This document shows, piece by piece, positions 36,447 through 46,084 of a DNA stretch of 64,000 nt (positions are counted from its first letter, which is position 1; the number at the start of each line of letters is the position of its first letter). The DNA is taken from NCBI RefSeq assembly GCF_001412655.1, contig NZ_CP012996.1, positions 3,472,001 through 3,536,000 of the forward strand, read 5' to 3'. Both the position numbers and the translations under genes were made by a program. Source of the stretch: Pedobacter sp. PACM 27299. GTDB taxonomy: Bacteria; Bacteroidota; Bacteroidia; Sphingobacteriales; Sphingobacteriaceae. The notes beneath the pieces were generated by a model, which ran no database searches, was not told the origin of the DNA, and saw only the letters and a list, made by a program, of their open reading frames with translations.

Positions 36447-38483
36447 TTATTTAAAGAAATTCACGGGTATTGGCGACAACCAGCGGATCAAATCCGGAAG
36501 GTCATAATACGCGAGCACACCCGGAATCAGTTCACTATATCCGTCCTTTTGTAAGGGATTTTGTAACCTGCTAAGGTAAGAAGGAATCCCTTGATATAAA
36601 TCAAGCTGAACAATGGCCGGTTCCAGAAAGGCAGCATGCATTACTGGAACATTTAACAAGCCATTACTGCGAATCATTATCTTTTTAGCCGCAAATGAGT
36701 CGTCTTTTATAGCTTCTCCCTCAGCAGCCCCAGCTCCATTCGCAAAATATGGATTGGTTTTAATAAACTGAACTAAGCAAAGTAAATCATAAACCCGTTG
36801 CCCAGCTAGTGGCTTTCCAATGTGCAGCGCAAACATTGCATTTCTGTATTCTTTGTTTTGATATTTAGGGTCATTTAAAGCATCCTTATCCTTAGTTTCC
36901 CCCATCCCCCTCAAATCCGGCAGCACCAACGCAAAGCCCTGATCCAGGTACTGCTTTAATGAAGCAGGATCCCTCGTCAGACTTTCTTTACCAGCCTCGG
37001 CTGCCCAAATCAAAACCTGTTTAACCGCGCCAGTCGGCTTTAGCAACAATAAAGGCAAAGGGATTTCCCCCGGACTTCTGAGCATTATTTTATAAAACTT
37101 TAATCCATTCTGCCACAAAGAGTCAACCACAAAACTCTCTACTTTTAATTTACCAGAAGGCAAAGCCAATAATTGTTTGATTTTGCTGCGTTTAACCATC
37201 TGATCCTGCCTGGAAAAAGCAGTTCTTTGCGAGTCTAAGTCATGGTATAAAGAAAGATGATACTCCGCCAAACCTCGTTCATTCGGATAGATAGACTGGA
37301 GGTATCCATTCGGACTAGCGAATAATTTTTCTGCTCGCAGAACCTCCATATCTCCCTCTTTTACCGGAGTACCATCATTGTAAAAATGCTGGCGAAACCA
37401 AGTCACAGCAGCCTCTCTTTTAGGCTTAGACAGACCATGACCATCTGCGTAGCTAAAAAGCTTCAATTGATCCTGAGCACCCAAATCCAAATATACCTGT
37501 TTAAGGTCCCTATAAGACTCCAGAGTTCCCTGATAGTCAATAAAATCGTATTCCCCAGCCAATATCAACAAAGGCTTAGGTGCTGCCGCAATCAGGTAGT
37601 CGCTCATTTCCAGTTGTGCTTCGCCCTCCCCAGGCACTTGTGCGCAGCCGTCTGCAGGCCCGGTCATGGCTAGGGTACGCGCTCTGCTTGCCAAATAACT
37701 ACAAGGAGCAAGTACTTTTACACGGGCGTCCATCGCTGCAAAATAGATCACATGCATGCCTCCACCACTATTGCCTATACAGCCAATCCTGGAAGTATCC
37801 ACTTCTTTTCTTGTACAGAGGTAATCCAGCCCACGCATATTGTCGAAAAGCTCATATACAGCGACAGAACTTCCTAAAAGATTAGCAGATTGATTGAGCA
37901 GCGTATGTTCTGTTGTTCCTCCTTTAGTTTGAGGCTTACCTCCTTCATCCAGGAATTGATGTCTTTCCGACTGTGAAATCGGATCTATCACAAAAACAAC
38001 AAAACCATTCTTTGCAAAAAGAATGGCAGCTTGCTGATAAGATGGAGTTGCCTTTCCGGCATCTTCATGACCACAGAACATCAATACGGCCGGAAAAGGT
38101 CCTTTACCTATTGGCAGATAAAGGTTTGCAGTCACATGATGGTCCTTAAAACTTTCGTAAATGATCTTTTCAATCCGATAATCCGGCTGTATTATAGTTC
38201 CTGAGATCTTCGGATTTAACGCCGATTTAGGAGGAAATCCTTTGATTACACCATCAATACCAGCCCTCACTTTCGCCTGATAAAGAAGTGTGGCATCCTT
38301 AGACCCTTTAGCGGCATCCAACATGCTTCTCCGCGCTTCATATTGAGCAGTCATTGTCGCGATGAGGTAAGTATTTAAGCTGGCCTCCCCCTTCCAATCT
38401 AGCACATCAAATGGCTTTTGAGCACAACTGAATGCCATAACAAAAAAGACCAGCCCAACTGTACTTAAAGCTTTTTTAACCAT
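36447..38483 (-). CDS. Two-domain alpha/beta hydrolase lipoprotein (pectin-associated esterase)
   Basis: Exported esterase of 678 residues with a lipoprotein-type signal (FSCAQ, C20). The first alpha/beta-hydrolase domain (about 100-360) has the acetyl-xylan-esterase-like nucleophile S239 in GNSGGGMH, an oxyanion stretch FCGHED and a catalytic His in YADGHGLS. The second half (about 450-670) repeats the fold (LPDLRGMGETKD) but lacks a GxSxG elbow, so it is probably inactive. The last gene of the GH28 operon; its start overlaps the PL10 gene by 19 bp. Removal of acetyl or other esters from pectin fragments is likely, not proven. Confidence 0.78.
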   Translation of the reverse strand: MVKKALSTVGLVFFVMAFSCAQKPFDVLDWKGEASLNTYLIATMTAQYEARRSMLDAAKGSKDATLLYQAKVRAGIDGVIKGFPPKSALNPKISGTIIQPDYRIEKIIYESFKDHHVTANLYLPIGKGPFPAVLMFCGHEDAGKATPSYQQAAILFAKNGFVVFVIDPISQSERHQFLDEGGKPQTKGGTTEHTLLNQSANLLGSSVAVYELFDNMRGLDYLCTRKEVDTSRIGCIGNSGGGMHVIYFAAMDARVKVLAPCSYLASRARTLAMTGPADGCAQVPGEGEAQLEMSDYLIAAAPKPLLILAGEYDFIDYQGTLESYRDLKQVYLDLGAQDQLKLFSYADGHGLSKPKREAAVTWFRQHFYNDGTPVKEGDMEVLRAEKLFASPNGYLQSIYPNERGLAEYHLSLYHDLDSQRTAFSRQDQMVKRSKIKQLLALPSGKLKVESFVVDSLWQNGLKFYKIMLRSPGEIPLPLLLLKPTGAVKQVLIWAAEAGKESLTRDPASLKQYLDQGFALVLPDLRGMGETKDKDALNDPKYQNKEYRNAMFALHIGKPLAGQRVYDLLCLVQFIKTNPYFANGAGAAEGEAIKDDSFAAKKIMIRSNGLLNVPVMHAAFLEPAIVQLDLYQGIPSYLSRLQNPLQKDGYSELIPGVLAYYDLPDLIRWLSPIPVNFFK

Positions 38484-39505
38484 GCCGGGTATTTCTTATC
38501 CATCAGATTTGCAGGCCATTTACCGTACCAGGCGTAACCTGTACGTCTTTCCACTTCAATCTCGGTTAGTGTCTTTTTAGGAATACTTTCCCTGCCCGTG
38601 AAGATAGGTGTATTGCTTGTAATGTCATAAAACCTAGCCCAGATCACACTCGAAGCATCCGGCTTCAACACGCGATCCTTACCTCCAACTTGATTAGGGT
38701 CTTTGATGAATACAAAATTATAACCCTCAATTTTAGACTTTTGAAACCATGCTATAGCAGATTTTACCGATGTGACGATTGCGGCAGAAGGGTGTTTCTG
38801 ACGCATTAAGAATTCCACGATATATACCGACTCCATGCCACTCAGTGAAATCGGCTCAAATGCACGTGCCTGAGCTGGTTTTAAAGTATTCTGATCATAT
38901 TGCGCACACCATACGGTTAACTTTCCATCCTGTAGCACCTGTGTCTTTAAAATACAGGAAATACCTTTTTCAATAGCTGCCAACGCACGCTGACGTTCCT
39001 TTTCCGGCAATAATTCAAACCCTTCTTTTCCCTCTGCCAGATCCTGCATGATATTCAACACATTCACCATAGCATTATCGTTATAGGTGATTTGAGCGCG
39101 GTATAAGTGATGATCTGGGAAATACTGTGGCCATCCGCCATTTTCATATTGTGCTTTAAAAAGGTAATTGACCCCCTTCTTTACCGCAGCAAGGTAAGCT
39201 GGATTTTGAGTATTCAGATAGGCTTTCACTAAATAGCGTAGCTCTTTGGTAGTTGCTTTATTGTCAATGGTCGCATCATCATGTAAAGAATCCGCTTTAA
39301 TCGCTAGTCGAAGCTGCATAGAAAGCGGCTGGTCATAATCAATTGGTACCTTTCCAATAGCTTTTGGCCAGCCACCTACACTACGCTGATAAACCAACAT
39401 TTTTTCTGCAGTACTGTCCAGTTTTGAAGCTGCCCCGCTGAGGTTCTGCGCCACTGCGCAAGAACTCAGCAAAACAGGTAAAAGAGCGAATATTAATCTT
39501 TTCAT
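38465..39505 (-). CDS. Pectate lyase, polysaccharide lyase family 10
   Basis: Cleaves polygalacturonate by beta-elimination, giving unsaturated oligogalacturonides. 346 residues with a signal peptide (about 1-19; a Cys at 16 could make it a lipoprotein). The PL10 signatures are YQRSVGGWPK (39-48), TIDNKATTKELRYL and the GGWPQYFPD block, followed by ITYNDNAMVNVL. This matches the PelA/Pel15E group. It overlaps GH105 by 4 bp and the esterase by 19 bp, so the three are coupled. Confidence 0.92.
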   Translation of the reverse strand: MKRLIFALLPVLLSSCAVAQNLSGAASKLDSTAEKMLVYQRSVGGWPKAIGKVPIDYDQPLSMQLRLAIKADSLHDDATIDNKATTKELRYLVKAYLNTQNPAYLAAVKKGVNYLFKAQYENGGWPQYFPDHHLYRAQITYNDNAMVNVLNIMQDLAEGKEGFELLPEKERQRALAAIEKGISCILKTQVLQDGKLTVWCAQYDQNTLKPAQARAFEPISLSGMESVYIVEFLMRQKHPSAAIVTSVKSAIAWFQKSKIEGYNFVFIKDPNQVGGKDRVLKPDASSVIWARFYDITSNTPIFTGRESIPKKTLTEIEVERRTGYAWYGKWPANLMDKKYPAWLKKL

Positions 39506-41451
39506 TTTGTTAAATTAGAAGGTAACTGCTGACTAAGCCATTGAACCAGGTCTGTTGCTGCAGCAAAATTATCATAGTCGGCGGGCAACTTTCTACCGTC
39601 TACATACTCATTATACAACCAGGGATCTCCGATTACGAAGACTGTTCCTTTGCCATATCTAGAAGTTGCAATGACATTATTCCCGGCACTATCCTTTACA
39701 ATTACTACTGCAGGACTACTTAATAAAAGACTACTAAACTCCTTCACAAACAACTGCTTTGAGTTTTTGAAGATAGAATTTCTTGCAGGAATATCGATCC
39801 TTGCCGTTTCATATTCGTTCTTATTTACCCGCCCTTTACTGTCCTTATTGAACTGAATACCGAAAGGTTTAGCCAGTTGATTAAAATGATCCAATTCCGT
39901 ATTTCCAGTATCATTTGCCATCAATATCAATAGCCCCCCTGCTTTCACCCACGCGGTCAGGTCTTTGATATGATTCGCCTCAATATAGTTCGGTTTTGGG
40001 CTTTCTTTTTCGGTATCCGGGTCAACAATAATGTATACTGCAGCATCGCTGAGGTTTTTTAAAGTCGGCCCTTCATCTAACTCTTTGGTTTTAAAACCAT
40101 TCCTTTCAAAGATACCGCCCCACATAGAAAAACCGCCATTTGCGCGCTCTGCCCATTTATAATGCCAGGAAAGGTCGTTTCCACTTTGGTCTTTCTTTAT
40201 CTCATGGTTAAAGTAATTGTCAAGCAGCACCGTTTTTCCCTGACCAGGTTTTGCTGATTCAGCCCATTCCATTTCATTTGCAGCCAGTAAAAATGCGCCA
40301 ACACCTTTAGGGTCATTAGTGATGACCGGCTCGCTCATGTAATAAGCAAAACTGCCATCACGGTAAGGTTTACCACCTAAACCAGAGACACTAACGGTAC
40401 CTCTCAGGTTTACCCTATCCGCGGAAACCTGCTCTACAAACACCTTATCCATACCACGATAACCTTTCTCTGCAACAGCAAGATATTCACTAGACAAATT
40501 ACCAGTCCTTACCCCTTTAGCCAGGCTATACACAAACATTGCCGAAGCAGATGCTTCGGGATAGTTTCCTTTCGTATTCGGTTTGTCCAGGATATCATAC
40601 CAGAGCCCACTTTTAGGATCCTGATATTTTTTAATCGCTATGGCTGTCCTATTTAAAATCTCCTGAAGCTCTTTCCGTTTAGGATGATCCTTAGGGAAAT
40701 ATTCCAATGCGTCTACTAAAGCCATGGCATACCAACCCATTGCCCTGCCCCAGAAATTAGGCGATTGTCCCGTTACCTGATTAGCCCATTTCTGTTCTTT
40801 AGATTCATCCCATCCATGATAAAGCAAGCCAGTCTTCGGATCTTTACTATATTTCTCCATCAGGATAAACTGATTCGCAATGTCGTCAAAAGCAGCCTGA
40901 TCACCTACTAAAGCGGCATATTCCGCATAAAAAGGCTGTCCCATGTACAAGCCATCGAGCCACATCTGACTAGGATAAATCTTTTTATGCCAAAAACCAC
41001 CGTCTTTGGTTCTAGGATGACCTTTCAGCTGCTCCCTTAATGTGGTAGCCGCTTTAAAATATTTCATCTGACCGGTCACTTTGTATAGAGTCAGCAGCGA
41101 CCGACCATTCTTGATGTTATCAATGTTATAATCCTGTGGCTTATAGCGCTGAATTACACCGTCTTTCGTTACAAAAAAGTCCATGCTTTTCTGCATATAT
41201 TTAAAGTATTCACCTTTTCCAGTTCTTTTCCAAAGCCCATCAATCCCTTCCAGGATCACCCCTTGGTCATAAGCCCATTTTACAGGCTTAGGCTGCTCAG
41301 GATTGAGGTTAAGTGAATCTGCCCATATTTCCATTACTGTAGCCGCCATACGTGCTGAGAGCGGTTTATTCGCCTGAGCACTGGCTACAGAAGAACAGCT
41401 TGCCTGCAGGAGTAGCAAAGCAGCTGCAGTATTTATCCAGGTTATTTTCAT
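39502..41451 (-). CDS. GH105 unsaturated uronyl hydrolase with C-terminal GATase-like domain
   Basis: Removes the unsaturated uronate left by pectate or rhamnogalacturonan lyases. The (alpha/alpha)6 barrel covers about residues 30-395 with D111 (YNIDNIKNG) and D166 (WLDGLYMG), equivalent to the YteR active-site acids, and the WGRAMGWYAMAL helix. Residues about 410-649 form an extra domain resembling DUF4350/glutamine-amidotransferase-like folds (LLILMAND), seen in many Bacteroidetes GH105 proteins, role unknown. A lipobox-type signal (ASCSS, C19) suggests anchoring. Second gene after GH28. Confidence 0.92.
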   Translation of the reverse strand: MKITWINTAAALLLLQASCSSVASAQANKPLSARMAATVMEIWADSLNLNPEQPKPVKWAYDQGVILEGIDGLWKRTGKGEYFKYMQKSMDFFVTKDGVIQRYKPQDYNIDNIKNGRSLLTLYKVTGQMKYFKAATTLREQLKGHPRTKDGGFWHKKIYPSQMWLDGLYMGQPFYAEYAALVGDQAAFDDIANQFILMEKYSKDPKTGLLYHGWDESKEQKWANQVTGQSPNFWGRAMGWYAMALVDALEYFPKDHPKRKELQEILNRTAIAIKKYQDPKSGLWYDILDKPNTKGNYPEASASAMFVYSLAKGVRTGNLSSEYLAVAEKGYRGMDKVFVEQVSADRVNLRGTVSVSGLGGKPYRDGSFAYYMSEPVITNDPKGVGAFLLAANEMEWAESAKPGQGKTVLLDNYFNHEIKKDQSGNDLSWHYKWAERANGGFSMWGGIFERNGFKTKELDEGPTLKNLSDAAVYIIVDPDTEKESPKPNYIEANHIKDLTAWVKAGGLLILMANDTGNTELDHFNQLAKPFGIQFNKDSKGRVNKNEYETARIDIPARNSIFKNSKQLFVKEFSSLLLSSPAVVIVKDSAGNNVIATSRYGKGTVFVIGDPWLYNEYVDGRKLPADYDNFAAATDLVQWLSQQLPSNLTK

Positions 41452-41518
41452 TTTGTTTCTTTAATTCAAATTCAGTCTAACCCTTTTTCGAAGAGCAGGC
41501 TGTTTTTTACCTACTTAA

Positions 41519-43204
41519 CTATTTCTTTATTTCCAGTACCACTGGTTTAGCATCATGCGTAAATTCCGAAAGGGCCTTGGCCTTAGCAGTTGCGGTACCA
41601 GACATTTTAAGGTCTTTATTCTGGTCTCCGGAAACGCGGATCAGTAATTCTGCATTAGTATAGTCTATATTTTTGAAATAAACAGATTTCCCGTTTTGCA
41701 CATACAATAATGGCTTTGCTTTTGGTATATCCAAATGCACATTCGTCAATTGTATATTTTTAGCCTCCTGTATATCAACACCTTCGTCAGCTTTCATCAC
41801 TAGATGATTAAGATAGATATCACTAATACTCATCTCCGGCAATCCTCGTACAAATACAGCTTTCGCCGCCCCATCGCAAACGACATTCTCGATATAAAAC
41901 TTTCTGAATATTGGTGTTTCTTCTGTAACAGGTAATAATTCTACTTTAGGCGCTGTACGTTGCTCGCCTGTTAAAGGAACCGGATCAACCGCAGCATAAT
42001 ACATGTCAAAAAGAATCGCTTCTCCAGCTATATCTTTCATATTGATATTTTTAGCGTAGATATTTTCCACAACCCCACCTCTTCCTCTGGTAGTTTTGAA
42101 GCGCAAACCGATGTCAGTGCCAATAAAAGTACAGTCAGAGATAAAGATGTTTTTAGCACCTCCAGACATTTCACTGCCAATCACAAAACCACCATGCGCA
42201 TGATAAACCGTGCTGTTTCTGATGATTACATTTTCTGTTGGAACTCCACGTTCTCTTCCCGCAGCATCGCGACCGGATTTAATACATATTCCATCATCTC
42301 CTACGTCAAAAGTACTGCCTTCAATTAATACGTTTTTACAGGACTCGATGTCTATTCCATCCCCATTCTGTGCATACCATGGGTTTTTAACGTATATATT
42401 TCTAACGGTAATGTCTTCACTCATTAATGGATGAAGGTTCCATGCCGGAGAGTTCTGGAAAGTCACACCTTCCAGCAAGATCTGCTTGCAACGGTACAAT
42501 ACCATTAAATTGGGACGTAAAAAGTCTTTAATGCTTTCATAGAACTCCGGGGTTTTATCAGCACTGATTTTTCCAGGATCCTTCATAGTTGATCCTTTCA
42601 TTGTCAATGCCGAAGGGTACCAGATTTTTTTATTCTCACTGACTAAACCACCCGAAGCCAATAATTTCTTCCATTGGCTTTCTGTCAGTTTATCTCTCTT
42701 AACCATTCTCCAGGCATCACCACCACCATCAATAATTCCAAAACCAGTGATGGCAATATTTACCTGGTCATTTGCCCAGATTGGAGATTGATTGCGCATT
42801 TGAGGGAATCCTTCCCAATTCCCTTTCACCAGTTCATACTGTTTGAAATCCTTGGTAAATTGCAATAGGGAATTCTTCTGTAAATGTAGGTTCACATTGC
42901 TTTTCAACTCCACAGGTCCACTCAGCCATAAGCCAGCAGGGATGACCACAACACCCCCACCTTTTTTGCTCATAGCCTGGATCGCCGAATTGATGCTTTT
43001 AGTATTTAAGGTGATGCCATCATTTTTGGCACCATAGCTAAGAATATTGATCGTATCTTTTTTAAATGATGTTCCTTTTATTGTCGGTAAGTTGTCAAAT
43101 GAATATTGCTGTTCTTTGCTGGAAACTTGTGCATTGGAAACGATTGGGTTCCATAACAAAAGCACCATAGATAAAGACCAGAACATAGGGTTAATCTTGT
43201 TCAT
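41519..43204 (-). CDS. GH28 polygalacturonase
   Basis: Hydrolyses alpha-1,4-galacturonosyl bonds. I choose ATG 43204 (561 residues), which begins with a signal peptide (MNKINPMFWSLSMVLLLW); a start at 43294 would add 30 residues overlapping the promoter -7 box. The GH28 parallel beta-helix motifs are all present: NGDGIDIES (the NTD-type motif), GDDGICIKSG (paired acids), HGGFVIGSE (catalytic His) and RFKTTRG (R-x-K). Heads a four-gene operon GH28-GH105-PL10-esterase under its own promoter module. Confidence 0.94.
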   Translation of the reverse strand: MNKINPMFWSLSMVLLLWNPIVSNAQVSSKEQQYSFDNLPTIKGTSFKKDTINILSYGAKNDGITLNTKSINSAIQAMSKKGGGVVVIPAGLWLSGPVELKSNVNLHLQKNSLLQFTKDFKQYELVKGNWEGFPQMRNQSPIWANDQVNIAITGFGIIDGGGDAWRMVKRDKLTESQWKKLLASGGLVSENKKIWYPSALTMKGSTMKDPGKISADKTPEFYESIKDFLRPNLMVLYRCKQILLEGVTFQNSPAWNLHPLMSEDITVRNIYVKNPWYAQNGDGIDIESCKNVLIEGSTFDVGDDGICIKSGRDAAGRERGVPTENVIIRNSTVYHAHGGFVIGSEMSGGAKNIFISDCTFIGTDIGLRFKTTRGRGGVVENIYAKNINMKDIAGEAILFDMYYAAVDPVPLTGEQRTAPKVELLPVTEETPIFRKFYIENVVCDGAAKAVFVRGLPEMSISDIYLNHLVMKADEGVDIQEAKNIQLTNVHLDIPKAKPLLYVQNGKSVYFKNIDYTNAELLIRVSGDQNKDLKMSGTATAKAKALSEFTHDAKPVVLEIKK

Positions 43205-43259
43205 ACAAGGAGGTTTAAGTATCTTAATATATTTGGTGACCGCTGTTTCCAGCTGGTAC

Positions 43260-43326
43260 ACAATTCTACATAGTTTTGTGAGAGAATAAAACAAAAGCGC
43301 TCAAAATAACTGCGCAATCGTTCCCG
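43260..43326 (-). promoter_or_regulatory. Promoter module of the GH28 operon
   Basis: Minus strand: CGGGAACGATTGCG (43326-43313), 41 bp, ATGTAGAATTGT (43271-43260). A TTTG lies 23 bp before the -7 box. It lies in the gap between the GH43 stop and the GH28 start, so the PUL has an internal promoter here. Confidence 0.85.
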
Positions 43327-43331
43327 TATTG

Positions 43332-45125
43332 CTATTTAATCGATTCTACACGGAACCAATCCACATCAGCATATCCGGAATCATTGCTTTTTCCTTTTTT
43401 AACCGCAAAAAGGCCCATTTTTGCACCTATCCACTGCCCTTCTTCTGCCTGGAAAGACCCCGGAATCGGCTTAAAAGTTTTGCCATCAAGGCTGTAGCTA
43501 AAGGTACATACCGCTCCCTCCTTTACCTGAACGCGCAAATAGACATCCTCTGCCTGAACATGACTGATTGGAGGTATAAAATTTCCTTTCATCTTTTCTT
43601 TTGCCAATCCCTCTTTCCAGTCCGCAATCTTGATCTCCTGTTCCTTTTTTCCTCTAGCTGCATCCATACAACTCGTATACACCAAAGAGAGGATCCCTTT
43701 GTTGCTTTTCAAAGCCAGATTAGCATAGCTTCTACCCATGATGATCAACCCCACTTTTTCTTCTTCCAATTTTACACTCGCATTGAATGTAATTTTTGCC
43801 GTAGCCATAAACGCTTCTGCCGGGAATTTTTGTAAAAGCAGATTGGGCACCTCCCAGTAATTGTTCATTTCTTCCGGCCCCGTTTGTGTGAAAAGCCTTA
43901 TGCTCCCTTTTCCAGGATTCATAAATGCCCAGGTTGCTTGAGGGTTTGCCTGCCATTGCCATTGAAGGCCCATCCTATTTTCATTAAACTCATCGCTTTC
44001 TGCTGGCGTAGAAATTGGATAAACCTTAGCCACAGCCGGCTTCTTATATTCCAAAACTGGAGTTCCAATCCCCGTTCCCCCAGCATCCATACCGATTACT
44101 GGCCAGTCTTTAACCCATTTCATCGGCTGCAAATGTACCACACGACCATAAGGCCCCTTATCCTGGAAATGCAAGAACCAATCTTCACCGCCAGGCGTGT
44201 CTACCCAAGCCCCCTGATGAGGGCCGTTTATTGGAGATTTCCCCTGATCCATCACGACTTTTCTTTCATAAGGACCATAAACATTTTTAGAACGCAATAC
44301 GAGCTGCCATCCCGTAGCAACACCTCCTGCTGGTGCAAATAAGTAATAGTAACCGTTTCGTTTATAAAACTTAGGGCCCTCTATCGTTGGATCATCTTCA
44401 TGCCCGTCATAAACCAATTGCCCCGGATCAATTGCCTGATCTCCGGCTTCATTGAGCCTTTTAACCGCCAGCACACTTTTAATTCCTGCCCGACTACCAG
44501 CATAAGCGTAAGCCAGATAAACTTTGCCATCCTCATCCCAAAGCGGACAAGGATCAATCAGTCCTTTACCTTCGGCCACCATAACAGGTGCAGACCATGC
44601 TTCACGCGGATCTTTCGCTTTTATTAAGTATATCCCAAAGTCCGGATCTGGGTAATAAATATAAAACTCCCCTTTATGATAGCGAATCGCGGGTGCCCAG
44701 ACCCCATTTCCATGCTGCGTTTTCGAGAAATGAGCTTCCGGAATTTGGCGGATTAAGGCATGGCCGATGATTGACCAATTGACCAGATCTTTGGAATGAA
44801 GGATCGGTAAACCAGGTACGCCATCAAAACTAGAGGCAATCATATAATAATCATCGCCTACCCGAATTGCATCGGGATCTGAATAATCAGCGTTCAAAAC
44901 CGGGTTTTTATACTTCCCATTGCCAAGGTCGGCCACCCAGACTTTACTGATGCTGGTTTTAAAAGGTACTGAACTTTCCCCTGCAGCGCTTGCAATGTTG
45001 ACAGCGCTTCTTTTTACATCTTTCGGAGCTTGTGCCAGCACCGTTCCGCCGCATAGGAGAAAACTTGCAATCCATAAACCATTTCTCCACAAAGGGCGCT
45101 TTTTAATTATTGTTTCGGCTTCCAT
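43332..45125 (-). CDS. GH43 glycosidase (arabinan/xylan side-chain type)
   Basis: Five-bladed beta-propeller glycosidase of 597 residues with an N-terminal export signal (about 1-32). The catalytic triad is visible: D in NADYSDPDAIRVGD (base), D in LIDPCPLWDEDG (pKa modulator) and E in TIEGPKFYKR (acid). Residues about 390-597 form the beta-sandwich GH43_C2-type domain. In pectin loci such enzymes remove arabinose or xylose from side chains; specificity is not readable here. Its start overlaps the upstream pectinesterase by 19 bp. Confidence 0.88.
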   Translation of the reverse strand: MEAETIIKKRPLWRNGLWIASFLLCGGTVLAQAPKDVKRSAVNIASAAGESSVPFKTSISKVWVADLGNGKYKNPVLNADYSDPDAIRVGDDYYMIASSFDGVPGLPILHSKDLVNWSIIGHALIRQIPEAHFSKTQHGNGVWAPAIRYHKGEFYIYYPDPDFGIYLIKAKDPREAWSAPVMVAEGKGLIDPCPLWDEDGKVYLAYAYAGSRAGIKSVLAVKRLNEAGDQAIDPGQLVYDGHEDDPTIEGPKFYKRNGYYYLFAPAGGVATGWQLVLRSKNVYGPYERKVVMDQGKSPINGPHQGAWVDTPGGEDWFLHFQDKGPYGRVVHLQPMKWVKDWPVIGMDAGGTGIGTPVLEYKKPAVAKVYPISTPAESDEFNENRMGLQWQWQANPQATWAFMNPGKGSIRLFTQTGPEEMNNYWEVPNLLLQKFPAEAFMATAKITFNASVKLEEEKVGLIIMGRSYANLALKSNKGILSLVYTSCMDAARGKKEQEIKIADWKEGLAKEKMKGNFIPPISHVQAEDVYLRVQVKEGAVCTFSYSLDGKTFKPIPGSFQAEEGQWIGAKMGLFAVKKGKSNDSGYADVDWFRVESIK

Positions 45126-46084
45126 AAACTATTTCCTGAAAATATCTTCACTAATGTGTATGCTTTCAATTCTTTCTTTGACAATTGCTTCGACCATTCG
45201 ATTCTTCCATTAATCAGCCCTCCCGGACCTTTCGATCCATATTCGGCATAATAGCTGCACTTGTGATTATCGTTCTCATTCCAGGCCCGCCAACCCGCAG
45301 GTAAAATATGGGGCCCCATCTCAGTATTTATAAATACAGTGTTTGCATAAGGACGCCATGGCCTGCCAAGATATACTTTCTCTATACCAGCAGCAGCAGT
45401 TAGCTTACAATCAATAAACACAAAACCGTAGCGTTGTGCCGCTGTGGTTGAAGCAGCGGTGATGTAGGAGTTTTTCTTACTATGAATATGACAACGTTCA
45501 AAAACGACAGTTGCGGCACCAAAGATAAAATCAGTGGTCCCTTCGATATAACAGTCTAGATAATACTGTCTGCTGGTATCTACAGCAGGGAAAAGTGTAT
45601 CCTGATTCCCTAATATCCGGCAATTCTTAACCACCATCCGATCCCCCTCCGTATGTAACGCAACCGCTTGACCAACCGATCCTGCGCTATTTTCAATCGT
45701 CAGTCGTTCAGCCCTGAAATCATTTCCCTGAACCAATAACGTATAGGAATTATAAGTATTAAAACCCTCCTTACCCGAATAATCACCATTAGAGATCACC
45801 GTATTAGAGGAATCTTCTCCTACTAGAAAAACCTTCGTTTTCCAGGAAGGCACAATCAGTTTCTCTTTGTAAATTCCTTTTTTAATGTGAATCGTGACTA
45901 CAGAATCAGAGAAATCCCGTACCGCATTGATGGCCGACTGAATCGTTTGAAAATCAGCAGCACCATCTTTACTGACAGTAAAAGATCTCGCGATCTTTTG
46001 AACCTTTTTCTGATCCTGTGCTTTCGTTTCAAAACAAATACTAAACAACAAGAGCAATAAGATTAGTTTTTTGCTGGCACCCAT
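45107..46084 (-). CDS. Pectin methylesterase, CE8 (copy 1)
   Basis: Demethylates homogalacturonan in the periplasm. 325 residues, signal peptide about 1-22. CE8 motifs in order: GQAVAL (Gln), NQDTLF (Q and acid/base D), TTDFIFG (nucleophile D) and YLGRPWRPYA (Arg and Trp). Overlaps copy 2 by 22 bp and GH43 by 19 bp. The two copies share many motifs but differ enough to be old duplicates. Confidence 0.93.
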   Translation of the reverse strand: MGASKKLILLLLLFSICFETKAQDQKKVQKIARSFTVSKDGAADFQTIQSAINAVRDFSDSVVTIHIKKGIYKEKLIVPSWKTKVFLVGEDSSNTVISNGDYSGKEGFNTYNSYTLLVQGNDFRAERLTIENSAGSVGQAVALHTEGDRMVVKNCRILGNQDTLFPAVDTSRQYYLDCYIEGTTDFIFGAATVVFERCHIHSKKNSYITAASTTAAQRYGFVFIDCKLTAAAGIEKVYLGRPWRPYANTVFINTEMGPHILPAGWRAWNENDNHKCSYYAEYGSKGPGGLINGRIEWSKQLSKKELKAYTLVKIFSGNSLWKPKQ

